Source: Pseudomonas sp. MRSN 12121 (GTDB lineage Bacteria; Pseudomonadota; Gammaproteobacteria; Pseudomonadales; Pseudomonadaceae). Taken from it: a stretch of 64,000 bases of DNA. Below the pieces are notes generated by a model that searched no databases, was not told where the DNA came from, and was given only the letters and a program-made list of their open reading frames with translations. This document shows positions 34,051 to 41,802 of the stretch, one piece after another. The stretch is from contig NZ_CP010892.1 in NCBI RefSeq assembly GCF_000931465.1, positions 1,426,001 through 1,490,000 on the forward strand, in the 5' to 3' direction. Position 1 is the first letter of the stretch. Every line of letters starts with the position of its first letter. A program made the translations under genes and the position numbers.

Positions 34051-35303
34051 TTGCGCAGCTCCATGTGGGGACGTTGCATGGGCAGCAGACCTTGAGGTCG
34101 CCAGATCATCATCAGCACCATCAGGGCGCCGAACATCAACATGCGGTACTCACTGAAGTCACGCATCATTTCCGGCAGCAGGATCATCACCACGGCCGCC
34201 AGGATCACGCCCAGCTGCGAACCCATGCCACCGAGCACGACGATGGCGAGAATGATCGCCGATTCGATGAAGGTGAAGGATTCCGGGGTCACCAGGCCCT
34301 GGCGCGCGGCGAAGAAGCTGCCGGCGAAACCGGCGAAGCTGGCGCCCAGGGTGAAGGCCGACAGCTTGATCACTGTCGGGTTCAGGCCCAGTGCGCGGCA
34401 GGCGATCTCGTCTTCACGCAAGGCTTCCCACGCACGACCGATCGGCATGCGCAGCAGGCGGTTGATGATGAACAACGCCGCCAACGCCAGCAACAGCGCC
34501 ACCAGGTAGAGGAAGATCACCTTGTTGATCGAGTTGTAGGGCAGGCCGAAGAACTCGTGGAAGGTCTGCATGCCTTCCGCGGCCTTGCGTTCGAAGGTCA
34601 GGCCGAAGAACGTCGGTTTCTCGATATTGCTGATGCCGTTCGGGCCACCGGTGATATCGGTGAGGTTACGCAGGAACAGGCGGATGATTTCCCCGAAGCC
34701 GAGGGTCACGATCGCCAGGTAGTCGCCGCGCAGGCGCAAGACCGGGAAGCCCAGCAGGAAGCCGAACGTGGCCGCCATCAGGCCGGCGATCGGCAGGCAG
34801 ATCCAGAAGCTCAGGCCGTAGTAGTGCGACAGCAGCGCGTAGCTGTAGGCACCGACGGCGTAGAAGCCGACATACCCGAGGTCGAGCAGGCCGGCCAGGC
34901 CGACCACGATGTTCAGGCCGAGGCCGAGCATCACGTAGATCAGGATCAGCGTCGCGATGTCCACCGCGCCACGGGAGCCGAAGAACGGCCAGACCAGCGC
35001 ACCGAGGATCAGCGCGATGATGATGTAGCGCTGGGTGGTCGGCAGGGTCAGGAAGTTGCTGGCCTTGGCCGGGATCAACGGCCCGCCCGGCGAGGATTTC
35101 CACGCCTTGCTGATCTGTCGGTCGAACAGCACCCGCAGGAACATCAGCACCGAGCAGACGGCGATGGTGGCCAGGATGGCCGGGCTGGTGCCATGCACCT
35201 CGAGGTTGATACCGACGATGGTCAATTTGAGACCGAGTACCGGATAGGCCACGGCCCATACCAGCAGGGCGCTGAACAGCGCCTGTTTAAGATTCCTAGT
35301 CAT
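34047..35303 (-). CDS. livM: Branched-chain amino acid ABC permease LivM/BraE
   Basis: This 418-residue inner-membrane permease has an N-terminal extension with two or three extra hydrophobic segments (about 1-60) before the usual LivM core. The core includes [24 protein letters not shown] and the ATPase-docking stretch [29 protein letters not shown]. It overlaps livH by four bases. Length is normal for Pseudomonas BraE. Confidence 0.94.
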   Translation of the reverse strand: MTRNLKQALFSALLVWAVAYPVLGLKLTIVGINLEVHGTSPAILATIAVCSVLMFLRVLFDRQISKAWKSSPGGPLIPAKASNFLTLPTTQRYIIIALILGALVWPFFGSRGAVDIATLILIYVMLGLGLNIVVGLAGLLDLGYVGFYAVGAYSYALLSHYYGLSFWICLPIAGLMAATFGFLLGFPVLRLRGDYLAIVTLGFGEIIRLFLRNLTDITGGPNGISNIEKPTFFGLTFERKAAEGMQTFHEFFGLPYNSINKVIFLYLVALLLALAALFIINRLLRMPIGRAWEALREDEIACRALGLNPTVIKLSAFTLGASFAGFAGSFFAARQGLVTPESFTFIESAIILAIVVLGGMGSQLGVILAAVVMILLPEMMRDFSEYRMLMFGALMVLMMIWRPQGLLPMQRPHMELRK

Positions 35304-36223
35304 ACTTTCTCAACCTCCGGACGGCCCAGAATGCCGGTCGGACGGAACAACAGCACCAGAACCAACAAGCCGAAAGCCACCACGTCCTTGTATTGGTCGC
35401 CGAAGATATCGGCGCCGAAGGCTTCCGCCACCCCGAGTACCAGGCCGCCCAGCATGGCGCCCGGAATACTGCCGATACCGCCCAGTACCGCGGCGGTGAA
35501 GGCCTTGAGACCGACCAGGAAGCCGGCGTTGGGGTTGATCACACCGTATTGCATGCTCAGCAGCACGGCCGCGATCGCCGCCAGCGCGGCACCGATCACG
35601 AAGGTCAGGGCGATGATGTTGTTGGTGTTGATCCCCAGCAGGTTGGCCATCTTGATGTCTTCGGCGCAGGCACGGCAGGCGCGGCCCAGGCGGGAGCGAG
35701 AGATGAACAGGGTCAGGCCGAGCATGGCGACCAGGGTCACCACGAACACCACGATCTGCATGTAGGAGACCAGCACTTCCTGTGCGCCGCCCGGCCCGAT
35801 GGAGAAGTTCCCGGGAATCAGGTTGGGGATGGATTTGTCCTTGGAGTCTTGCGCCAGCAGCACCGTGTTCTGCAGGAAGATCGACATGCCGATGGCGGAA
35901 ATCAGCGGAATCAGACGGTTGCTGCCGCGCAGGGGGCGATAGGCGATCCGTTCGATGCTGTAGCCGTAGGAACTGGTGACGACGATGCTCGCGATGAAGG
36001 CCGCGGTCATCAACAGCGGGACGTTGTCGAGTCCCATCATGGCCAGCCCGGCGATGGCGATGAACGCCACGTAGGAACCGATCATGTACACCTCGCCGTG
36101 GGCGAAGTTGATCATTCCAATGATGCCGTAAACCATCGTATAGCCGATGGCGATCAGGGCATACGTGCTGCCAATGGTCAGGCCATTAACCAGCTGTTGG
36201 AAAAAGTGATAGAGGTCAGGCAT
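35300..36223 (-). CDS. livH: Branched-chain amino acid ABC permease LivH/BraD
   Basis: This 307-residue inner-membrane permease has the LivH pattern [32 protein letters not shown] and the docking loop [23 protein letters not shown]. About eight hydrophobic segments are visible. It follows braC after a 231-bp gap with a terminator-like hairpin, which would lower its expression relative to the binding protein. Confidence 0.95.
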   Translation of the reverse strand: MPDLYHFFQQLVNGLTIGSTYALIAIGYTMVYGIIGMINFAHGEVYMIGSYVAFIAIAGLAMMGLDNVPLLMTAAFIASIVVTSSYGYSIERIAYRPLRGSNRLIPLISAIGMSIFLQNTVLLAQDSKDKSIPNLIPGNFSIGPGGAQEVLVSYMQIVVFVVTLVAMLGLTLFISRSRLGRACRACAEDIKMANLLGINTNNIIALTFVIGAALAAIAAVLLSMQYGVINPNAGFLVGLKAFTAAVLGGIGSIPGAMLGGLVLGVAEAFGADIFGDQYKDVVAFGLLVLVLLFRPTGILGRPEVEKV

Positions 36224-36402
36224 TACAGCGCTCCTAAAAACCTGATACGCATTTCACTGGTGGAGTCATTTTCCCGCCTGCCCCCTGTGGATCTCTATCC
36301 ACTTCGAGCCAGGTTTTGCCAGCGAACCGCTGATGACGGTTTTGAGATTTTCAGGTGGGCGGGCTTCCGGATCACGGAAAACAGGCCCAATACGTTCGTA
36401 AA

Positions 36403-36430
36403 ACAAAGCCCACGGCACGCCGTGGGCTTT
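36403..36430 (-). terminator. Attenuating hairpin between braC and livH
   Basis: A perfect 11-bp stem (AAAGCCCACGG/CCGTGGGCTTT) with a 4-nt loop lies just after the braC stop and is followed by a U-rich tract leftward. It parallels the aotJ-aotQ hairpin. Confidence 0.85.
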
Positions 36431-36454
36431 ATTGGCAGTCAGTAAGGCAGGGCC

Positions 36455-37582
36455 TTATTGAGGCGAGACTTCGGTTTTAGGCTTGCCGAAGTGCCACTCG
36501 TAGACCACGAACTTGAAGTCTTTCAGGTCGCCCTTGGCGTCGAAGCTCAGGTCGCCGGTCGGGGTCTTGAAGGAGCCTGCGTGGATGGCTTCGGCCACTT
36601 TGGCCGGGTCTTCGCTCTTGGCGGCGGCGATACCGCCGGCAATCACTTCGACCGCCGAGTAGGAAGGGAACACGAACGGGCCGCTCGGATCTTCTTTCTT
36701 GGCCTTGAACGCATCGGCCAGGGCCACGTTGGCCGGATCCTGGTCGAAGGATTTCGGCAGGGTCACCAGCAGGCCTTCGGAAGCGTCCTTGGCGATCTGC
36801 GAAATGGAGTCGTTACCCACGCCTTCCGGACCCATGAACTTGGCCTTCAGGCCTTTTTCCTGGGCCTGGCGCAGGATCAGGCCCAGCTCCGGGTGGTAGC
36901 CGCCGTAGTAGACGAAGTCGACGTTGGCTTGCTTGAGCTTGGCGATCATCGAGGAGAAGTCCTTGTCGCCGGCGTTGATGCCTTCGAACACGGCCACCTT
37001 GGTGCCTTTCTTCTCCAGGGTCTGCTTCACGGCCGTGGCGATGCCTTCGCCGTATTGCTGCTTGTCGTGCAGGACGGCGACGATTTTCGGTTTCACGTGG
37101 TCGGCGATGTAGTTGCCGGCGGCAGGGCCCTGGGCGCTGTCCAGGCCGATGGTGCGGAACACCATCTTGTAGCCGCGGCTGGTGATGTCCGGGCTGGTGG
37201 CGGCGGGGGTGATCATGACCACGCCTTCGTCTTCGTAGATGTCCGAAGCCGGTTGAGTGGAGCTGGAGCACAGGTGGCCGACCACGAACTTGACGCCGTC
37301 GTTGACGACTTTGTTGGCTACGGCCACGGCTTGTTTCGGATCGCAGGCGTCATCGTATTCGACGGCCTGGAGCTGCTTGCCATCCACGCCGCCCTTGGCG
37401 TTGATTTGCTCGATGGCCATTTTGGCGCCACTGAACTGCATGTCGCCGTACTGGGCTACAGGACCGGTCTTGGGGCCGGCGATGCCGATCTTGATGGTGT
37501 CAGCTGCGAACGAATGGCTGGCGACTCCGGCCAGAACCATAGCGGCAAACAGTTTGGAAATCTGCTTAGTAGCCTTATTCAT
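36455..37582 (-). CDS. braC: Branched-chain amino acid-binding protein BraC
   Basis: This 375-residue periplasmic protein has a signal peptide (ISKLFAAMVLAGVASHSFA) and the LivJ/LivK fold: DTIKIGIAGPKTGPVAQYGDMQFSGAKMAIEQINAKGG. The ligand-binding stretches VVGHLCSSSTQPASDIYEDEGVVMITPAATSPD are well conserved. It delivers leucine, isoleucine, valine and, in P. aeruginosa, alanine and threonine to LivHMGF. It is first in the operon. Confidence 0.95.
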   Translation of the reverse strand: MNKATKQISKLFAAMVLAGVASHSFAADTIKIGIAGPKTGPVAQYGDMQFSGAKMAIEQINAKGGVDGKQLQAVEYDDACDPKQAVAVANKVVNDGVKFVVGHLCSSSTQPASDIYEDEGVVMITPAATSPDITSRGYKMVFRTIGLDSAQGPAAGNYIADHVKPKIVAVLHDKQQYGEGIATAVKQTLEKKGTKVAVFEGINAGDKDFSSMIAKLKQANVDFVYYGGYHPELGLILRQAQEKGLKAKFMGPEGVGNDSISQIAKDASEGLLVTLPKSFDQDPANVALADAFKAKKEDPSGPFVFPSYSAVEVIAGGIAAAKSEDPAKVAEAIHAGSFKTPTGDLSFDAKGDLKDFKFVVYEWHFGKPKTEVSPQ

Positions 37583-37921
37583 AGTGCTCCACTCTTACTG
37601 TTGTAATTTTTATAGTCCTGGCGCCGTAGCAGCAGAACCGGGTCAGATATCTCTTGGATACCCCCGGAAAATGCCCCCGGCAACTGTACCGGTACAGTGT
37701 AGAGCGGCGATTGTCAGCCTGGGAAGCTGGCGCCAGGGGGCAAAATCAGGGGGTGTCGCTTTATTGAAAGAAAAAGACAGAATTGCGGCGGGGTGTCGAT
37801 CGTATTCAGCGAGCAATCCTTGGCTCTCCTGCGCTTCTCTCTCGTTGACTCAATTGCAACCGGGTTTGTCTGCCAGAGCACCGACGTTATCATTGCGCGG
37901 ATTTCTTTTCGGGACAGGCCC
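37583..37921. other. Divergent promoter region, braC and DUF2288 gene
   Basis: This 339-bp gap holds the braC leader and the promoter of the rightward gene. Its main mark is the 16-bp perfect palindrome at 37683-37698. No open frame in it has a plausible start and codon use. Confidence 0.5.
37683..37698. promoter_or_regulatory. Perfect 16-bp palindrome, candidate operator
   Basis: ACTGTACCGGTACAGT is an exact inverted repeat about 100 bases upstream of braC. It resembles GntR/MocR-type operators that contain GTAC half-sites. The regulator is not identified. Confidence 0.5.
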
Positions 37922-38233
37922 ATGACTCAAGAACCTAGCACCCTCTATGCCAAGCTGCTTGGTGAAACCGCATCCATTACCTGGAAGGAGCTGGAGCCGT
38001 TCTTCGCCAAGGGTGCCCTATTGTGGGTCGACGCCGACCTGGATTTGATCGAGGCGGCCGAGGCAATGGCTGAGAACCAGGCCGGAAAAGTCTCTGCCTG
38101 GCTGGCCGCCGAGAAGGTGAGCAAAGTGTCTGCGACGCGGACGCTGGATCTGGTGGAACGCGATCCGTTGCTGTGGGCGGTGGTGGTTTCGCCATGGATC
38201 CTGGTCCAGGAAAGGGCGCAGCCCGCAGCGTGA
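37922..38233 (+). CDS. DUF2288-family protein
   Basis: This 103-residue cytoplasmic, acidic protein has the family core LYAKLLGETASITWKELEPFFAKGALLWVDADLDLIEAAEAMAENQ. No function is known. The ATG at 37922 begins the conserved region; the open frame extends 129 bases upstream without likeness to the family. A short hairpin (GCACC-AAAGA-GGTGC) straddles its stop codon. Confidence 0.78.
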   Translation: MTQEPSTLYAKLLGETASITWKELEPFFAKGALLWVDADLDLIEAAEAMAENQAGKVSAWLAAEKVSKVSATRTLDLVERDPLLWAVVVSPWILVQERAQPAA

Positions 38234-38373
38234 GCACCAAAGAGGTGCGTTATTTTCCGCAGTAAAAGTGTGTAGCCGAGTAACCGCGATCGCGATGATG
38301 GCAAGTTGCCGTGGAGAAAGGCCCCACCCGATCCAGGCTGACGGTGACGTAAGCGGAATGGGAACAGTTTTCA

Positions 38374-38401
38374 AGGCAGCCTGCGGGCTGCCTGATTGTT
38401 T
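38374..38401. terminator. Possible terminator
   Basis: A perfect 8-bp stem AGGCAGCC/GGCTGCCT with loop TGCG is followed by GATTGTTT. The U-run is interrupted. It lies between the DUF2288 gene and the REP pair. Confidence 0.45.
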
Positions 38402-38426
38402 CCGGGGGATTGGCCCCCAATCCCCT

Positions 38427-38514
38427 GTAGGAGCGCAGCTTGCGCGCGATGGCGTCCTGCCAGTCGACATCACCTGACAGTGATACCGCCATCGCGCGCA
38501 AGCTGCGCTCCTAC
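38427..38514. repeat. REP doublet (inverted pair, GCGCGCG variant)
   Basis: Arms 38427-38450 (GTAGGAGCGCAGCTTGCGCG) and 38491-38514 are exact reverse complements 40 bp apart. Both carry the same CAGCTTGCGCG variant. Confidence 0.9.
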
Positions 38515-38529
38515 AAGGGGAGGGGGCGG

Positions 38530-40725
38530 TCAGTAGGCGGTCTTGCCGGTGTGATTGTTCAGCGAGATGACCTTGGTCTTGCCGATGCGGTGGCGGTAGA
38601 TCTCGCGCAGGTACTTGATGGCCTTCTTCACGCAATCGCGGGACAGGCGGATGTCGTTGATCGAGACGAACTTGTCCTTGTCGTTGATCAGCTCGCGGTA
38701 CTTCTTCTCGTACATCGGCTTGATCGCGTACCAGTTGGTATCGAGGATCTTCGCCGGGTTCTCGAACTCGTTGAGCAGGTCGTCGATACGGTTTTCGTCG
38801 AACGCCTCGCTGATGATGAAGTCGAGGATCGAGTTGTCCAGGGTCTCGTCGAAACGGTATGGGTTGCGAGCGAAGCAGCGCTTGATGAAGGCCACGATCA
38901 GGGTCAGGAAGTCGTCCGACAGGCACGGGCTCTTGGCGATCAGGGTGGTCAGCGAGAGGTTGGCCGAGGCGCCGATCACCAGCGCGTAGCGCTTGAGGGT
39001 GGTGTTGGGGAACAGGCTGTTGAGGTGGGTCTTGAGCCGGTTCAGGTCCATGTACGACAGCTTGTAGTCCTTGGGCAGCGAGACGATCGACACCACCGAC
39101 GAGCAGTTCTTGAAGAAGTGCAGGTCGTGCAGCGCGGCCGCGTCATAGCCGGAGGCCTTGTACTGCTCCAGTGCCGCACGGTAACGCTTGGACTCGATCG
39201 GCAGCAGGCTGATGCCTTCGATGGCCTGGGTCACCTTGTTGAAGTGCGGCAGGTCGATGGAGCGGAAGAACAGGTCGTCGATGTTCAGGCGCTGCGGCTC
39301 CTTGTCGAACACCTTGAACTTGTCGCCGGTCGGCACCGGGGTTTCCGGCACCACCGATTCGGCATAGGCGATCGCCACCGGGCCGGCCAGGCTCATGAAC
39401 AGGTCGTTGGCATCCAGGCGGATGGTTTCGCCGATGTCGATGCCGGCGCGCCGGAAGTAGTTCTGGTCGTAGTCGGTGGTCACCGCCTGGGCGGTCAGGA
39501 TGTTGAAGATCTGCTGGGAGATGTACTGGTTGGCGTGCTTCTCCATGGCGTTGACGTCGATGTTCTGGATGTTGCCGTCATCGTTCTCTTCGGCGTAACG
39601 CATGATGTCGTTGGAGATCAGCATCATCGCGTTCCATGGGCGGATACGCCCCATCACGCTGGCTTCGCTGCTGTCTTCGTTATCGAAGTTGTAGGAGAAG
39701 TCCCATTCTTCCGACAGGTATTTGCACAGCAGGCGCCCGGCGTTGATGTGCAGGGCCTCGGACATTTCGCTGCGATGGTCGGAGATGTTCGGCAGTACGC
39801 AGATGCCGCTGGTGAAGATCGGCTCGAAGACGAAGGAATGGCCGCTCTTGCTGTCGTGCTCGTCGATCGGCTTGGTGTCGAACGTCTTGTTCATGTACGA
39901 GTACTGCTGGGCCAGGCCGAATTCCGAGGCCATGCCCGAGCCGGTGCCGCCGCCGGCGCTGAAGATCGAGAAATAAAGCCGCGACTGGTTGGCCTTGATG
40001 CCGCAGGAGTCGATCAGGTACGAGTGGATCATTTTCCAGTCGGGGCTGGAGAAGCGCTGGGTGTCCTTGTTGAGGATGATCTTGGCCAGGTACTGGCCGA
40101 GGATCGGTGCGTTGCCGGCGCCACCGGCATGGACTTCCGAGAGGTCCATGATCTTCATCTTGCTGTAGTCGCGGATGAAGCCGCTTTTTTCACCCTTGCG
40201 CGAGAAGCGGATGCGCCCGGCAATGTCCTTGTCCAGGTCGCCCAGCATCACCAGCGGCTCGACCAGGAACACCGGCTTGCTGGCCTTGTTCTGGCCCAGG
40301 CGCAGGTTGTGGCGGATCCACTGGGCGGGGCTGTAGCCCTTGTCGGCATAGGCCTTGTCGTCGTTGTTGAACTCGTTGAGATAGAACTTGCGGGCGTTGT
40401 ACACCAGCTCCGCGACGTCCAGGGCGATATTCGACCCGCAGCGGCCCAGCCCGATCAGGCAGACCGAGGGAAACTCCTGTTCGCGGCGGGCCTCGAGTTC
40501 GTCTTCCGGGTGCAGCGCGCGCGGGAACACCGAGTCGCGCAGGCCGTCGAGGTTGTCGAGGATGCGGTCGGTATTGGTTTCGGTGAAGTAGAGGTACTGC
40601 TGGGGCGCCTGCGGGCGCGAGCTGGACAATGGCTTCGACTCTGAAGGGCTGTAGCTGCCCGGGTTCAGCGTCAGTTCGGATACTGCGTTGGCAGAATTGT
40701 TTTTGGAAGTCATTGTGCGCGGCAT
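38530..40725 (-). CDS. FtsZ/tubulin-superfamily GTPase-like protein
   Basis: This 731-residue protein is not FtsZ itself but carries its loops in order. T1-like IGLGRCGSN is at 91-99, a T3-like HAGGAGNAP at 199-207, the tubulin signature GGGTGSG (T4) at 258-264, a T6-like MLISNDI at 368-374 (compare FtsZ VIPNDRL), and a T7-like IRLDANDLF at 435-443 with the catalytic D-x-x-D spacing (438 and 441). Residues 1-80 are a polar, probably disordered, extension; 460-731 are an alpha-rich C-terminal region with no recognised domain. It stands alone, flanked by a REP pair. Function is unknown; membrane or filament roles are inferences. The start may be ATG 40725 or 40713. Confidence 0.8.
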   Translation of the reverse strand: MPRTMTSKNNSANAVSELTLNPGSYSPSESKPLSSSRPQAPQQYLYFTETNTDRILDNLDGLRDSVFPRALHPEDELEARREQEFPSVCLIGLGRCGSNIALDVAELVYNARKFYLNEFNNDDKAYADKGYSPAQWIRHNLRLGQNKASKPVFLVEPLVMLGDLDKDIAGRIRFSRKGEKSGFIRDYSKMKIMDLSEVHAGGAGNAPILGQYLAKIILNKDTQRFSSPDWKMIHSYLIDSCGIKANQSRLYFSIFSAGGGTGSGMASEFGLAQQYSYMNKTFDTKPIDEHDSKSGHSFVFEPIFTSGICVLPNISDHRSEMSEALHINAGRLLCKYLSEEWDFSYNFDNEDSSEASVMGRIRPWNAMMLISNDIMRYAEENDDGNIQNIDVNAMEKHANQYISQQIFNILTAQAVTTDYDQNYFRRAGIDIGETIRLDANDLFMSLAGPVAIAYAESVVPETPVPTGDKFKVFDKEPQRLNIDDLFFRSIDLPHFNKVTQAIEGISLLPIESKRYRAALEQYKASGYDAAALHDLHFFKNCSSVVSIVSLPKDYKLSYMDLNRLKTHLNSLFPNTTLKRYALVIGASANLSLTTLIAKSPCLSDDFLTLIVAFIKRCFARNPYRFDETLDNSILDFIISEAFDENRIDDLLNEFENPAKILDTNWYAIKPMYEKKYRELINDKDKFVSINDIRLSRDCVKKAIKYLREIYRHRIGKTKVISLNNHTGKTAY

Positions 40726-40905
40726 GCCTGGACGGGTTGGCTCGAGGATGGGATATCAAAGAGCCATCAACTGAGATCTCGCGACTTTACAGTGCGATAT
40801 TGGCCCCAGCGATAGGGATTAATCTGATGGACGCTAGGGGGAATCCTTTCCTAGGTTCAGATGAATCGGCCAGTGTGCGGTGTTCTTTAATCAAAAGGAG
40901 GCAAG

Positions 40906-41802
40906 ATGATGGCAACGTTACCCACCCTCGGGTTTGCCGGGATTGGCCTGATGGGCCTGCCCATGTGCCGCCGCCTGCTGGCGGCGGGTTATCCCCTGGT
41001 GGTGTGGAATCGCAACCGGGAAAAATGCGCGCCGCTGGTCGAGGCGGGCGCGCGGCTGGCCGAGACGCCGGCCAGCCTGTGTGCCGACACAGACCTGGTG
41101 CTGCTGTGCCTGGCCAACACCGAGGTGGTGCGCGAGGTGGTGTTCGGCGCCGAGGGCATCGCCCGGGGCGCCAGGGCCGGGCAGTTGCTGGTGGACCTGT
41201 CCAGCCTGGAGCCGACCGCGACCCGGGAGATGGCGGCGCAACTGGCGGATGCCACCGGCATGGGCTGGGTCGATGCCCCGGTGTCCGGCGGCACGCCCGG
41301 TGCCGAGGCCGGCAGCCTGGCGATCATGGTCGGTGGCGAGGCCGCTGATATCGAGCGGGTGCGTCCGGTCCTGCTCAACCTGGGGCAACGGGTGACCCAC
41401 ATGGGCGGCGTCGGCGCCGGTCAGGTGACCAAGGCCTGCAACCAGATGATCGTGGCCTGCAATGCGCTGGTGATTGCCGAAGTGGTGGCGCTGGCCGAAC
41501 GTTCCGGGGTGGATGCGTCGTTACTGGCCGAAGCGCTGGCCGGCGGTTTTGCCGATTCCAGGCCGCTGCAGATCCTCGCCCCGCAGATGGCCGAGAGCCG
41601 TTTCGAGCCGATCAAGTGGCATGTGCGCACTTTGCTCAAGGATCTGGACGGCGCGGTGAAGTTCGCTCGCGAACAGGGTTCGGCGACCCCGATCAGCGGA
41701 TTGGCCGCGCAACTGATGCGCTTGCATGGCGGCCAGGGTTATCTGGAACAGGATCCCGCGACCCTGGTGCGGTTGTATCGCGAACCGACGGCTGCGGGCT
41801 GA
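40906..41802 (+). CDS. NAD(P)-dependent beta-hydroxyacid dehydrogenase (GarR/3-hydroxyisobutyrate type)
   Basis: This 298-residue enzyme has the Rossmann motif GFAGIGLMGLPMCRRLLAAGYPLVVWNR, the substrate signature DAPVSGGTPGAEAGSLAIMVGG and the catalytic lysine in GAGQVTKACNQMIVA. It should oxidise a small 3-hydroxy acid or reduce tartronate semialdehyde; the exact substrate cannot be told. AAAAGGAGG precedes the first of two ATGs. Its last 110 bases overlap the end of the gene on the other strand. Confidence 0.87.
   Translation: MMATLPTLGFAGIGLMGLPMCRRLLAAGYPLVVWNRNREKCAPLVEAGARLAETPASLCADTDLVLLCLANTEVVREVVFGAEGIARGARAGQLLVDLSSLEPTATREMAAQLADATGMGWVDAPVSGGTPGAEAGSLAIMVGGEAADIERVRPVLLNLGQRVTHMGGVGAGQVTKACNQMIVACNALVIAEVVALAERSGVDASLLAEALAGGFADSRPLQILAPQMAESRFEPIKWHVRTLLKDLDGAVKFAREQGSATPISGLAAQLMRLHGGQGYLEQDPATLVRLYREPTAAG

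Noticed and set aside
38440..40644. Open frame of 734 codons opposite the tubulin-like gene
   Set aside because: Val/Asp/Gly/His-rich shadow that begins in a REP arm, without motifs, while the minus strand carries the ordered tubulin loops.
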